From: Apostichopus japonicus | Taxonomy: Eukaryota > Echinodermata > Holothuroidea > Aspidochirotida > Stichopodidae | Length of the DNA: 64,000 nt | Direction: 5' to 3' | Assembly: GCF_037975245.1 (NCBI RefSeq) | Contig: NC_092562.1 | Coordinates: 25,169,054-25,233,053 of the forward strand | In this document: positions 1 through 14,315 of the stretch, one piece after another | How the letters are laid out: each line of letters starts with the position of its first letter | How positions within the stretch are numbered: position 1 is the first letter of the stretch | Program-made: the position numbers and the translations under genes | Notes under the pieces: model-generated | Seen by the model: only the letters and a program-made list of their open reading frames with translations | Database searches by the model: none | Told to the model about the DNA's origin: nothing

Positions 1-567
1 ATTGAAAAATATTCTGTCCTTGTTACGTACGTAAGACCCTGAACATGGTAACCATACATCCTACCTTTATGCAAGTCCATATCATTTTCTGCACTATAGC
101 TTCTAGCAGTGGTTTTCATTAAGATGTGAGATATATTGTAACAAATACTCAGGGAAAAAGGTACTTGTGGCACTAAAATTTGTTCTGTGCATAGGAAATG
201 TTGAAATGCCCTCTCGTTGTATTATCAAAGATTCATATTTTTTCCAGTTTTTCACCCTTGGATCCATTTTGTCTTTGTTAATTGTTATAATTACAAAGTT
301 TGCAATAAACAAAAACTGTTAAAACTCATGTACAATTGTTGTTTGTGGCCTGTTTATGCTCAGATATCTGTCCTTGTTACGTACGTAATACACGCCATAT
401 ATTATACTTTGCTTGGCTGTCATTGCCAACCTTATCCAAAACTTATCTCATTGAGGGTATATACAGTTGCTATAGACTCTAGGTCATTACTCAAACCAAG
501 TTTCATGCTTTCCCTATGACTTTTAATTTTCACACACTATGTCACAAATTAGTACCCCATTAGTGTG
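1..567. other. No gene seen
   Basis: AT-rich sequence with short chance frames only. A 22-bp phrase containing CCTTGTTACGTACGTAA occurs twice (about 16-33 and 372-389), but no element boundary is evident. Confidence 0.5.
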
Positions 568-800
568 GAATGGCCCATATCTATATATTATGTATCATAT
601 ATACGGATACATTATGTATCATAAATACGAAAACATCATGTATCATATAAACGGATACGTCATGTATCATATACGGATACGTCATGTATCATATACGGAT
701 GTACATCATGTATCATATACGGATACATCATGTATCATATATACGGATACATTATGTATCATATATAAGGATACATCATGTATCATATATAGGTTTCATA
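568..800. repeat. Minisatellite, about 22-26 bp unit
   Basis: About ten degenerate copies of a unit like CATGTATCATATACGGATAC lie head to tail. Unit length varies because the ATATA part expands and contracts. The open frame across it (539-949) is a by-product of the repeat. Confidence 0.8.
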
Positions 801-1111
801 CATCCAAACAACCCAACATCGTTGTGGATATTAAGCTGAAAAAAAAAACTGAAGGAGCATTGAGAAGATTAAATACTATAAGAGCAGATAATTCCCATAC
901 TGCACCCAGTCTTAACCCCATGGTGCAGTGTATATCCCCCACCTTATAAATCAACCAGCAGCTATTGTGGGATACCACCAAGCAAAAATGCAACGTTCAC
1001 AAAACAGCTCTAAAAGTTCCTACCTATACATGTGTAGTACTGTACGTAGCTATAAAAGTTGTTTTTTTGTTGCATCAAAGCAGTGCTTTTTTTGTACTGT
1101 AGACAGCTAAA

Positions 1112-1310
1112 AAACACTAAATTGTATGATATCCTAAATTTTTACTGTTACAGTAGCTCATGAATGAGTGAATACAGTAATGCTGTATACATGTTTCTAC
1201 ATAAGATATTCCCTTGGATGGGTTGCATTCATTATTTTCAACACTAAATGTATGATTTCCTAAATTTAGACTGTTCCAGTACTTATGATATGCCTTGGAT
1301 GGTTCCCATT
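1112..1310. repeat. Local tandem duplication, about 130 bp period
   Basis: The segment beginning ACACTAAATTGTATGATATC (1113) recurs as ACACTAAATGTATGATTTCC at 1241. The following CCTTGGATGG and CATTC also recur in both copies. Confidence 0.65.
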
Positions 1311-2557
1311 CTGCACAAAGAATCTATGATTTCGTCCCGACTAGAATTATGCAACAAAAGCTGGTTGTAAATTTCGCAGCGATACTGAGACGTTTCCTCT
1401 CTCGTTCTTTTTCTTGTCCTCGATTTATCATGTTTCAAAACTTTCAATACCAATGTTATGTACGGATATACAAGTTCATTGGCTTGAGTAGTGAAGTTTT
1501 TCTCTATTATAGGATGTAGTAAAACGTTCAGTTTTTAAAAGCATTAAAAGTTGCTAGATATATGTGATAAATACTGATATATGTGAAAACTACCCAGATG
1601 ACACAAATATATACTTCAAAATAGTTAAATGACTGAACATGATAGCAAAACTGTCAACCTCTTTGGATATATAAAGCAGTTTTTTGTTACAACACATTAT
1701 CATCAAATTCACGTACATAAAACTTCAAACATGTGCAGTACCAAACTAAAGGCTACCTTCTAGAATTTTTAACGATGTCTGTAAATGAGAGTGTAAACTT
1801 TCAACAACAAAAATTTATTATAATCATTCTACAGTTTTGGTTTAATTGCCATATATACCAGCAAAATGTTTGGTAGCTCTGTTTTTACTAACTTTTAGTA
1901 AAAGTAAGTTTTTCCACCATCAGTTGCACATGCAGTTTGCAGTCGCACATTGGCCACTGTCTACTGTATATACCTGAAGTTCGAGTCCTGAACAAATTAA
2001 TGAATTGTAAGGGTAAGCACCACGAGAAGTCCAAAAAAACAGAAGTACAGTACTGTAAGTTCTTGTTATTTAAATACCCAAGTCAGTCAAGGGGCATAAA
2101 TGTACGTATATATATCTTATGTCAAGCTTTTGAGCTACAGTAACATAATCACAGGGCCAAAAAGGGGATTTTTGAGCCACTGGTTTGCAAACTGTGGCAT
2201 TACAGTAAAATACAGGACAGACCATGCATACAGCAATTTTTGCAGGCATGACAAGTGTGTAGTAGTAACTAGTACTACTGTAGTATTACCTGTCACAACC
2301 AATGACCTTCCAAACAACATCTTAAATATTGATTTGGCAGCAACATATCTTTTGTTCAATCCAACCATCACAACATTAGTGCTCACATTACTGTACACCA
2401 CATTTTATACAAGCCCTTTCTTAAACCAGACAAAGCGAGGCTAGATGCACCACTCTTAAGAATATGATCCCTCACCAAATTTAAACACACTGCCAGTGTA
2501 GACTGTACACACAGCAGCTGTTTTATACTTTCTAATGTAATGACATGTTGGTGGCAT

Positions 2558-2860
2558 AAAAGCTAGGAAGATAGGAGTGCATATATGTACAGGAGACAGG
2601 TAACAGAGGAGTGACATGATACCTTTACGGCCTTTTATAACCTTGCTGTGTTTCAGAGGGTAAAATAAGGAAACTTTCTAAAGCAATGTAACCAAATTTT
2701 GTTAGCTACTGTACATTATAATGAAGCTAGGAAGATAGGAGTGCAGATATTTACAGGAGACAGGTAAGAGAGGAGTGATATAAAATAGGTATTGATTATG
2801 TATGTACAGAGGTCTAAATTACAGCATAAAACCTTGCCATGTTTCTGCGTTTAAGTAAGT
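2558..2860. repeat. Direct duplication, about 162 bp apart
   Basis: AAGCTAGGAAGATAGGAGTG and the following AGGAGACAGGTAA..GAGGAGTGA occur at about 2560-2615 and again at 2722-2777. Each is followed by a related ACCTTGC..TGTTTC stretch. No terminal repeats or coding potential are visible. Confidence 0.7.
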
Positions 2861-5804
2861 AAAAATACCAATTACTGTCTGTTATGTCTGTATATTTGTT
2901 GTCTGTATATTGCTACGTATAGATCTATATGACAGTATAATGTAATTGCACAGCTATCAACGGTCACTTATCTTTAGATTCTAATCATTAGAAAGGAAGG
3001 AGCAGGTGTGAAATGGTGATATCAGAGAAAGCTTTCCATTTATAATATCCAGCACCCTGCACATTACAAGGACTAGTCTGTGGTCAGTCATCGCTGAAGT
3101 CAACCAACTTCCCTACCATATGCTGCAAAATAGCCTCGATTGTCCTTATATAATTATTCGGCTTCCAATCCAACTCATTTTACATCCCCTGGCTCTGCAA
3201 CAGTGGTGTGGAGAGGTCTCCCATGAAAGACCAGTCAGAAAGTTGGAAAGTCATTAAGGAAATACAGGTTTCCTGACATAGAATCGCTTCCTGAGATAAG
3301 GCTCTGATAATGCTACATGTTAGGATTATATAGTTAGCAGATTAGTGTATATCCTTACATTAGTTCTCTACTTAACTGTGCAGAGGAGAGCTGTGGGTAG
3401 GGTTAGTGGACAATGACCGTTTATTGTGTGCACAGACAAAGAATTATAATACACAATGGGTGCTCAGCATGTTCTTACCATATATCTGATGTACTAGAAT
3501 GATAAAGTACAGCACCCTGTACTACAGTACTGTATATGACTGTTAAGAGTTAATAGAACTAACTTCAGTACGTACTTACAGTAAACACGTTTACTGCAAT
3601 GTGATACTGTACCACACAGGACTGATCGATGCAATATACGCAGGACCTACACAATACATAACAGGGAATTAAAACCGAGAACAACTTGTTTACATTTATC
3701 ATACCCTTTAACTGACTCTACAGTATCCCTGTTTGTACCACTGATGTCAATTTCACCTCAGTCTTAATTCACCTTGTCATGCATGAGCAGTCAACTAGTC
3801 CTGTGCTCCCTAAAGCATGATAGAACAGTTAACGTACAGCTACAGTATGTACAGATGAAATGCTTATCATTTTGTGCAGTGTATATACAGTAAATACAGT
3901 ACAGTACTGTAGGCCAAAAGTTAAAACAAAATGTTGTAAAACTGAAATTTCTTGAGAGAATGTCTTCCCATGAATGATAGTTGATTAAATGTGAAATTGT
4001 TTTTGTTTACTTGTCTATTAGTAAATAAACTGTTACATAATGTGCAACTTGTACTGTAAGTGAAAATATGAACAGTCAAACTCTTTCATCAGCTCCCACA
4101 TTTCAACACCTGGATCGAATAATTTATCCGGTTTTGCATCACAAAATGCTATACTCTATGCACTAGGCACATGGTTCCTTGTGCAAAGATGCACTGAACA
4201 GTATAGCTGCATATGTAAAATAAATAAATAAAAAAGAAAAACAATGATCATAAAAATAGAAAAACATAAATATTTTATAAAACCAAAGTCAAAGCGTTTT
4301 ATAATACTCCTACACAAAATGTGAACACTAACTTATATACCCTGCAGCACTGAATGTACTGTACCTGTATGGCCAGGTAATGTTGGCTTTGTTGAATATC
4401 CTGTACACCAACATTATAAATGCTAACATATGTATCCACCGGTTGTCATATATTGCTTTCATTATCTTTTCAGTGAAATTATTTGAACCTTTTAACCGCA
4501 GTGCTCTACGAAATGAGTTTTGAACAATTGGTCGACGTGCCATACAGGAAATAAGTTGGCAATATTATGTATTCCGATTTTGTATCACAACATTGGTAAT
4601 GTAAACAGGCTCAGTTTTAATGTCTCTATATTTAATTCCCACCAAATATGCCAGGAACTGAAATAATGGTCACCTATGCTCAGACTTCAACATGTGTAGC
4701 ATACAATGATATAAACCACAAATGAGCTACATTCCATCTATATTTTCCTACAGGTCTCACAAAATCTCATAAATATGAAATGGGGATATAAAGAACAATG
4801 AGAATATATCAGAGATCTATGTTCCTGAACGAATTGTACAATGTATTGTAACTACATTAAATAACCAGGGTAGAATCTTGTATTTTATGAGGGGGATTTT
4901 TTAATTTTATTTCTTTCCTTTGGGAGGGTAGTGGGGATGGGGAAATGGGATGGGGGAGCTTGCCTCGATCTATTGCAATAAACAGTAATACTGTATGTCT
5001 AGACATGGTTTAGTTAGATCGGTATCATCCTGAAGAGACAGTTACGATAAGTGAGTTGGCATCACGCCATGTACAGCACAGTATGTGTTCGGTAAATGTA
5101 CCAGACAGTATTCAGAATCTAATCATACACTGTAATATTAGAGCTATAGTCTGCACACTGTTGTAGTCTATTAGCAGAAGGTTAAAATGGTTGACATGTA
5201 CAAGGATCATTGTACTGTACTGTAGGATGGTACTGTATGTGACATGTATATATACTGTAAGAACCATTGTACTTTGATTTTACTGTTATAGCCTGTGGAA
5301 TGCTTGGAAGCCTGTCTTTTTCGCAATACTTTCAAAATTAGGGATTGTCCCTGTGACTTTTAATCATTTTAATGTATGTTGATATGAAGTTAGTCAACTG
5401 AATCAGGTCAAGGGAAAGAATGGGTAAAATTTATTGAGTTCTTTTCAAGAGTATTATTCAAGATCTGATTCATATATTCCTAAACAGAAAAACAAATCAA
5501 GCGCTCAAGTAGTTTCGTTTTCGGTGAAGGCAAGGTCTACCTATAATAATGGAAATTATTTTAATTGTACATCAGGTAACTTTCATGGGCTGCATGTAGT
5601 AATTTGGTTTTTATAGGTTTTTATTCATCAAAGTAAAAGACCCCCTACTTTTATTACTGTATAGTGGTGAGTACTGCTACTGCTGAGTTTGTTGGACATT
5701 TGCACACAGTAATATGATGACGTGTCACATATATATCACAGTACAGTACAATGGTTCTTGTGTCACATACAGCACCATCCCACAGTACAGTACAGTAAGA
5801 TGGT
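2861..5804. other. No gene seen
   Basis: AT-rich sequence dotted with CAGTAC/GTACTG words. A G-rich stretch at 4892-4960 could form a quadruplex on the plus strand. No exon with matching splice sites is convincing. Confidence 0.5.
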
Positions 5805-5812
5805 CCTTGTAC

Positions 5813-6590
5813 TAGTGCTGATAGTCGACTCATTCTTTTGTAGTCGATTAATCGCATAGCTCTTCTCCCGATTACTGTGATTACTCGGTTACAGTTATGA
5901 CGTCATCACTGTCATTTTTACATTGCAGAAATACAGTCAAAACAAGTCTTTTCCCATGTTGCACTGTCTTTATTTATTTATTATTTTGTGTCTTAACGTG
6001 TGGTGTCTAAATCATGTTAAAGCTTTCAACTTTCAATCTACAACGTTCCTTAAAATCCATCATAGTAAATAAAAAACTTTTGAATGAATCTACGAGGCTA
6101 CTACAACTACTAGCACTAATAAAAGCAAACATGTAAAATAATGATAGATTTAACACCTTGAAGTGGTGTGATGATAAGTATGCAAGAATTTTCTGTAGAA
6201 GGACGTTCAACAGCAATCGTAAAAGATTAATATTTAAGAATTTGCGATTATGTGCAGTGATTAAGCATTGCTAGGACTGAATGTTGCACTGCCGAACAAT
6301 CGAATCACTGACAAGTAAATGCATGAATCTAACCAGAGCAGGTGCTTGCTGATTTTTAACACAGCACAATGCTAGTGTAGCAGTGTGAGAACCACATACC
6401 TTTGCCATATTTGCTGACAAACTGCTTTAGTGTTGTAATTGATAGGTTCTAGGCAATTTTTCAAAAGCAGAATGTGTAGTGCTAGCTTGTATTTGAGTAA
6501 TCGCAACTTAGGTTTGATCGCGATTAATCAAACTTCCAAAGTGTAATTGCGACTACTGGTGTTTTTAATCGATTACGACTATCAGCACTA
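5813..6590. mobile_element. Non-autonomous hAT element with perfect 8-bp target duplication
   Basis: It starts TAGTGCTGATAGTCG and ends CGACTATCAGCACTA, an inverted pair. Both sides carry CCTTGTAC (5805-5812 and 6591-6598), an 8-bp target duplication as expected for hAT. Subterminal AATCGATTA-like words are repeated near both ends. No transposase is recognisable inside. Confidence 0.82.
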
Positions 6591-6598
6591 CCTTGTAC

Positions 6599-8218
6599 AT
6601 GTCACATACAGTAACATCCCAGAGTACAGTACAGTTCACCTCAACTGCACACGTTATGTCCTACACGTAACCACCTCAAAGTGTCATACATTCCAAGAAT
6701 CTTGACACTGTAATCCACCCCCACAGACTCCTCTAAAAGACTCCCTATCAAGGATGCATGCAATTTCCAAACTTTGCATTGCCAAACTCAATCTTCACTG
6801 ATGGCAAGATTAATAATGCAACACCTGTCTTTATAAGAACCTGCTTAAAGCGGTATACAGAGTTGGATTCTAATATCCTCTTTACTTTTGCTTTTGAAAT
6901 TGAATAAATAGTACAGACATATACATGTGTTTAATAATAATGACAAAAGTGAAATGCTGTGAGTGGAATACGACTGCACAATGATATCAAAGGGAGAAGT
7001 AGGTGGATGTGGCTGATTGGGATCGTACAGATGACAACGCAAAACAGAATATTTAGCAGATAGTTCACTTGCTATATAAGGAAATTGATACTAAGTTTAT
7101 AACCTTACAAAAGGGTTTATAGTATTCAGCATTCAGACATATTAATATTGACAACAAACTTGCCGGCAAAAACCTTTGTAAGCTTCAAAATATCATCATT
7201 GATCAGATAAATTTACAATTTAACAAGAATTAAATCAATCATCTGAATATTATGTTACAAGTCAGTATGTAACTTAGTCGCATGTTATGCAAAAATCAAC
7301 AGAGATATTTTTTTGGCAAATATTTTATAAACAAAAATTTTACAATTTTCACTATAATTCAATGAGCTGCTTTAAAGTACTATGGGTTGAATTGGCTTCA
7401 CATCAAGTCACATGTAATTCAAGCATGTCAAACTGCCTTAATAAACTATTCACCTCGACATTAAACTAAACTGTACTCTTTGTTTCCTCATAACTACGGT
7501 GTGAGAAGTGTCTAATCTGTGAACTGTTAAATTTGCTATCAATCAGTCTGAGTTCCAGCATTTTAGTTACTTTCTTGTAAAATGTTTAAAATCCTGATCC
7601 GGTTACAAATTGTCAAATAAAAGAGACCTGCATTGACGACAACAAGAAAAGTTTGCAAGGCTTAACAGAGACCTATGGTTAAGAAAAGATTTGTGTTTGT
7701 AATGATCTGTTCCCAAGGATCAAAGCATGGACATCTAAGACCTGTGCTTAAATCAGATCCCACATCATTTCCCTGTTTTGATCCCAGCAGAGATATAGCT
7801 CTAAATGAAGAGGCTGGTTTAGATTGACCTACAACAATGCTTAATTTACCAATCGATGGATGGATGGATCGATCAATCTTCACTATATACCAATAGTGTT
7901 TCCCATGTTCTTGGTCTGTAGGTTGTTAACAAATGACAGTCAAGTCTGACCGACTACATGGTCAATAAACACCCACTCCTACCCCAGGATCTACAGTATA
8001 CCCACAAATGTACTATTTTGTTGAAGAGGCGCTGGCTGAGTGCGCTCTCTTTTCCATAAGGTTGATAGTTTTAATTGCGACTGTCGTTAAGCAACCTAGC
8101 ACTACAGACATTTCTTTCGCAGCCAAATTCTCCCTGCTAAAAATTCAATGGGTCCACGTTGCTTGGGGTGCTTCCTGCTGTACAGAACTCAGTCAACCCT
8201 CCTCTCTTCCCATACATA
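6599..8218. other. No gene seen
   Basis: Only short chance frames. Bases 6599-6635 partly repeat the CACATACAG..CATCCCA..AGTACAGTACAGT phrase seen just left of the hAT element (about 5765-5797), so the element landed within or beside an older local repeat. Confidence 0.45.
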
Positions 8219-8322
8219 GCCCCAGCTGTACACACCCAATCTGTACACACCCATCTGTCCCATCTGTACACACCCCATCTGTCCCATCGGTACACACCCA
8301 TCTGTACACACCACTAGACAGT
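8219..8322. repeat. Short minisatellite, CATCTGTACACACCC type
   Basis: Six or so imperfect copies of a 13-17 bp unit built from CATCTGT, CCCATC and GTACACACCC lie head to tail. Confidence 0.7.
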
Positions 8323-8426
8323 TATGCCCATTCAGTTGCTGCTCCACTCTCACAAATGTGTCCACGCAATTTGAAAATTTCTTTTGCCATTGTTCGTTCT
8401 GGTACTGTTATCTATCCAACATCAAA

Positions 8427-9004
8427 TCACTTTCCCTGATTATATCGTACGAAAACCAGCAACATTGCATTGTGGAATAGTACATCAACAGACTCGTCGA
8501 CCTGGACCGCAGATTTCTTGCAGTGCTTAATTTCGGTCAATTGCTGGTCTTCGATATCCCGGCCTGGAAATAATCTGAGACAGAATGATGTTGTCTGACA
8601 CGGCATCATTGCTATTTTCATCCAGGGCCGTGGATTCTTCGCCAATATTAAACAGAGCACATATCGAGTGCACACGGTTTAATTAATTCTTCTCCTCGGC
8701 TACTCTTTCGGCAAACAGGATACTTGCTTTGGTAAGATAAACATTTGGCATTGCAGACTTGGTTATGACCTTTTTCCTGTGTTCCAGACCTACTTTCAAC
8801 ATTTTGAAATGTTCCAAACTATGTCCTTCATGATCCGGATGTTTCGTTTCCAAGTGGCGTTTTCCAACTTCGATGGCTTCGTAGAAGTATCTAGCTAACA
8901 CTTCAGAACATACAATAAATTGTGTGGCTGGTCACCCTCCTCAATAAAGCCATACTCTTTCATACGCATTACGGTTCAAACTACTTTCGTTTCTTGCTTG
9001 CCAT
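8427..9004 (-). pseudogene. Broken hAT transposase (ZBED/FAM200-like)
   Basis: Minus-strand fragments line up with the N-terminal half of hAT transposases of the ZBED5/FAM200 type. They read MASKKRK at the start (9004), then YGFIEEGD, RHLETKHPDHEGHSLEHFK, ASILFAERVAEEKN, and after a frame break an IQLDEST-like AVQVDESVDV with LLVFVRY. Stops and frame changes interrupt it at least three times, and the zinc-finger cysteines before RHLETKH are lost. It is a dead copy. The C-terminal half, including the dimerisation domain, is not seen. Confidence 0.75.
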
Positions 9005-9386
9005 GGACTTTACTTCAATGAAAAATGGAGCAAATGATTAAACAGATTGTGCCACATCAGTCTACTTGTATCTCACATACCACATGCTATCACGAGGGTC
9101 TTTCTGATGCCACACACTTGAAAATATTAACATTCTCTCCAGGCGCACTCCTTTCACTCAGACACCACACTGTACAAATATACCCCGCACACATTTTTTT
9201 GTTTTTAAAAAGATGAAAATAGCCGGGAATATAGCTTTTGTGTAACAAACATGTGATCAAAGACACTTCAAACTTTATCAAAGAAATTTAGTCGGTGGAT
9301 CACGGTGAAAATCGCCAAGATTCGCAATCCCCAAATTTTAAATTTCATGGGAGATCCCCCTATCACCCTCATTTTGTGAACCACTG
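9005..9386 (-). mobile_element. 5' end of the hAT element carrying the broken transposase
   Basis: Read on the minus strand, CAGTGGTTCACAAAATG begins at 9386, a typical hAT terminus, and leads into the broken transposase start at 9004. The other end was not found, so the element is truncated on the left. Confidence 0.55.
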
Positions 9387-12300
9387 ATATAGACTACTGT
9401 ACACAGATGTTACTGTGTACATAGGAACATGGTGGACTTTGTCAATAGGGCTGGAAAGACCTGGCAGATGTGACTTCAAGATGCAGATACACAGTAGAAT
9501 AGAGTTAAACACAACAAGATCTGTATCTTTAAGAAATTGGCACAACATACAGCAGCTGTACTGTACAGAAGATATATTAAAGCCACAAAAAAAAAAAAAA
9601 AACCTACCTTGAAAGTATTTTAGCTCTCAAAATTTCTACTAGTAACCTGACTGAAACAGACTTGGTATAAGGTGTCCTCCCAAAAATAAATTTAGGTTGC
9701 AGTATGATTAGTAGATAAAGCTGTGGCTGTAATGTTCTATTAGTCACTGATACAATCTAGTAAGATTACATGTCCTTTGGGCAATTTTTCAGAGACGTAC
9801 GGGAACATATCACTGTGGTTCCAAGCCAATTGGAAAACTAATTAATCTTGAAGCCCCCCCCCCCCCCGTCTAGTTAATTGCTTGTTTGCAATCATGGGTG
9901 TGATTATTATGATAACCACTTTGTCAACAATGCATGCAAAAGAGATTAAATACATAAATTAAATGACTGCAGCAGCACAGAACTCTGTAAGGTATGAAAG
10001 TTATTATCCAATGTTGATAATCCTGACATGTGTGTGTGTGTTGTTTTTAAAGTAATTACAAGTCTACAAGACAATTATGCTATCTTGTTTACATAAACTC
10101 AGACCATTTTTGTTGTTGTTAATTGCATCAACATCGTCATCATTACATCAATCATTTAAACATCTTTATCATTTACATTACCTGATGGATACTTTTTCTG
10201 TAGAGTTTACTTTCAGTGGGTATTTTTTTAAGATTTACAGTCCAAGCAGCTCCTGTTATGGTCACCATTTGTTTAACCTGAGACATTTAACTACATCAAC
10301 GTGTCAGATAAAACAGGAGTCAATAACTTACTGTCCTCAAAACCGTAAGGTGATTCTGAATTGAAACAGGCAGAACGTATCAAAAAATGTTGCCATGAAT
10401 AGATTAGTCTGAAGTGTATGCATATTAATGAACACATTAATGGGATTAACAGACTACATTAATTACAGTCAGTCTGTACTTGCACAATGCTATGCTTCGC
10501 ACAGTGACCTGTACTCATACCGGCCCATGTAGTTTGTGGTTGTACTCTAGGCACTTCTGACAGTTAGTGGAGGGTCTTGTTCTTGTACCTGTAAAGTCAC
10601 AGGCATTGGGATCCTAAAGTCGGGTCAATCCGACAATTTTGAAATGTATAAAAATATGCTATTCTTTGTCCTACTGTATATTTTTCTGGAATAATTTAAT
10701 ATTTTGGCAGGTCCCCAAATTTTTCCCTTCTTTTCCACCCACCCCCCCTCCCCCCTCACCCACCCACCCACCCTCCTCCATTTCTCATCAGGCCTGCATA
10801 CAGGATTCATCAATTCAAAGAGAATCATTCTAGTATAGTCTAGAACAAATACTGCTGTACATGTGACAACACCACCCATACAATTTTGTGAACAGATAAC
10901 AAACCTTGGAATCTTCAATATAATGATAATATAATGTCAGTAGAGCATCCCATCTTGACAGTTAAAACACTGCAGAGGTTATCTCTGCAACCTACATTTA
11001 CATCAGGATGGACTTATATCCACAAATCGTGACGAGATCAAGTTATGCCAGCGGCGTTTAATGTTTGTCAAGTTGGATTGCTTCCAGATATAGATCTTCA
11101 TACTACAGGACAAAGTGTTCTACTTATCTTTTGAGGGTGTTTTTCTTTTTCTTCTAACAATGGTTAGTAATATCCCCGTCTCCAATTTAAATAATTAATT
11201 CAGTGATTATAGATCTTTAATTTGATTATCGATGGTACAAGTTGTTGGTTTAAAGTGTGATTTGCAAGACGTTTCTGACTATATAAATCTATAAATCTAT
11301 ATGCAATTATACCACAGACCAACAAAGAAAAATTTAATTTTTCAAAGGCAGACACGTTCAATTCTAAAGGGTAAAGTTCATGACGAGATCATGCAGCAAA
11401 CATGACCTACATTACATAAACAAGGTTCACCAATAAGTCATACAGTACATACACATCTAGATTCTATCTATCGGGAAAAACCCTGCAAATATAATCTTCA
11501 CGTTTTTAAAACCCCAGTACTGTACGTATCAAGATATCAACTTACCTGTCCTTATGTGTGAATGTGGTACTAGATCATATGGCCAACTCCAGAGTCGAAT
11601 TAGAAAGTTCTGTTAAGTACTGTACAGTGAGCCCTAGAGCCGCTTTCACTGACAGAGACAGAGGTGTGTACAGTAAATAAACACAATGAAATATATCCAG
11701 CCAAATTGCATTTAATTTAACCATTTACATAGAATTGTTGCCCTGCATTGAAGAGCTGAAAAGATACCGCCAGTTTATTAATTGCAAGTTAACAAAAGTT
11801 TCAAACACAGAAGCTTAGAATTGCAGAGGTTGTGCACTGTACATATACAGGGTTAGATACCATAATGACTAACAGATTGTTCCATTAATTATATAAGTTT
11901 TCATTACTCTTCCATTTTGCAATTTAGAGAAACTTGTTGGTTGCAAGGTCCATTATACATGTAGGGCATTGTATAGCTCATTCGATCGTGATGTCATATC
12001 TACTGCTGAAAGTCTGCTAACTGTGTATATCAGAGTTAAATTATGACATATATACTGTAGTGCTCTGATCACATAGTACAGAACCTGTACTGTAATCACC
12101 GTCAAAAAACATGGGCTAATGTGTTCTACAGTTTTGTTAATTTCCCACTTTCAGAGTAAATAGAAGGCTATCACATAAGACCATCATCTCAAAACAGAGA
12201 ACTTTACAAGGGGACTTTGGCATGTAAATTTATCTAAATGTGACATCATACAGTACTACAGGTCAATTTATATGATCTGTAAAGTGGCAGTACATTTGAA

Positions 12301-14311
12301 TCAACTTGATTCATTTGAGTAAATTCCATAGAGCTTTTATTGATGCAACATGCTCTGAAGAGGTGAACCAGATGGAGTTCTTGTTTACGTGCTCTGCGCT
12401 CAATATACAGGGTACATTTTCAGAACCTCAAATTCCTGGGCTGCAAAACAAAACTGTAGCCTACAGTACTGTACACTGTTGGGCATAAATCGTGGATGGA
12501 CTCACTAAAAAGCTTTCGGGAACCACATGGAAATCGTTTCGACGACGCAGTCTAATGTTTCAAAATGATGACATCCAAGGTCCACATACATGTGTGCAAA
12601 AAATAAAATCTCTGCTAGGCACGTACAAGACGGTCAACCTTGATTCACGTCAATCTCATAAAAATATCCGTCCTGAATCAGCAAGATTAAACAGCCTTCA
12701 CGTAACTGCATGCGTTTGATTAGCGAAGTACTAATCACTGCCGCTCTTAGAATGTCACCTACTGTACGGTATATACTGCAGAAATAACATACTGTAATAA
12801 CTGACAAATAAATTGATGGATAATCAAATAATACTGTAGATTGATAGGTCTCGTAAGAAATAGATGTGGTATAATACTGTATACTGTAACTGCATAAATG
12901 ATATGCTGTTGAATACATCCAAGTATATGTCATACAGTATATAAATGATGTATACATGTACAGTACTGTACACTACAGGTATCAAATGAGAAGTTAGCAC
13001 GCCAGTGTGTACTGAGTACAGTACAGTATGAATACACACACAGTTTTACAGTACTATACTATAAATTAAAAAACAAAGAAAGAAGAAGATCATGTGTGTA
13101 CGTTTGCAGACAATACAAATAAACAGGGCAAAAGACTGTACACTTATGCATAGATCGAAACCTCTGTTGCATGTAGGGTCTAATGTTAGGGTTCAAATCA
13201 GATTACATAGCAGTTTAAAAGGCAGTTAGACATTAGTATAAAATACTAAAGACTGTGTACAGAACCCCATAAACACATCTTTGCATTTAGTATATGTGCA
13301 ATTTGCCAGTTTTGCTTAGTGTTTTTGTAATGCTATACTGGATAAATTATTATATGTGTCGGCTACAATATACTGTACCACTAGTGTATAGCAAGATACC
13401 GTGTACACATACATCTGAACGTTTCTTCGAATGTGAACATAGAGGTCGTGGTGTGAACCCGCAACAATTTGCAGTCTTTTTTGGGGGGGGGGCTTCGCAT
13501 TTCCCTGAAATATGTACATCCTGTACAGTACCAGGGAATAATTGCTTTGCAAAATGCTGGGCCAGAAAGAAAAAAATGGTTAATATACTACATAACACGA
13601 TGAAATTTCAAAACATGTAGTACTGTATAGAGCCTCTGTTCTCACCGTGTTTTATGTTCATTTATGAGGCAAATATGAGAGCCTCTAGAAATGCTATGCA
13701 CTGTACGCAATATTCGAACAACTGTTAACTACTCTTACAGTAATTATTCCAGGCTGCGCGGTGCGTACCGTGCTCAACCATCGATCACCATACAACAGAA
13801 GCTCCATGTACCTGACAAGTTGGAACTAATTCATTAGCATCCTAAAACAACTGTATTTGCCATGACAGCGTTAACATTCCTGCCCACAAATTCCTACAGT
13901 ATTGAGGAAGCTTTTAATTTTCAGATAAGAAAAGGTTTCCTATAATCACAGTACGTTGAAATAACTTCAATGGGAATCTGAAAACACTTTGTGCATGAAC
14001 AGTATACAGCAAAGAACTTTAGCCAAACTGCAAGCAAAATCTCTAGCATTTATTGGTCAGGTAGGTGGCTGCGTTTCTTTAAAAAATTAAGTCAATGAAG
14101 GAACTAGTCAAAAAAGGCATTTTTTTTTAATGTAACACTAGTGAACTCTTAATGTTAAAGACGACATCTTAGTTATCCTTGTCACACAAATGTCTACTTC
14201 TAAAAGCTCCAAAACTAAATGATGAATGCTTTTAATGTCTGAAATTCTTCTCCTCACCAATTCAATGCATACTGTAAGTCTACCTCTCAGGGTAAACAGT
14301 CATAAACAGTA
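9387..14311. other. No gene seen; homopolymer tracts
   Basis: It contains an A17 run at about 9587, a C run at about 9855, a C-rich tract at 10735-10785 and a G run at about 13483. CTGTAC/GTACAG words are common (for example 12957-12972). No frame shows family resemblance or consistent splice sites. Confidence 0.45.
10735..10785. repeat. C-rich/CACCC tract
   Basis: Nearly pure pyrimidine sequence with runs of C separated by T or A. The minus strand could form a G-quadruplex. Confidence 0.6.
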
Positions 14312-14315
14312 TTAA

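Noticed and set aside
568-800. Possible CRISPR-like array
   Set aside because: The repeats are contiguous and degenerate without unique spacers, and the genome is eukaryotic.
539-949. Frame of 136 codons with repeated Met-Tyr-His-like words
   Set aside because: Most of it is the 22-26 bp minisatellite, with no splice or family support.
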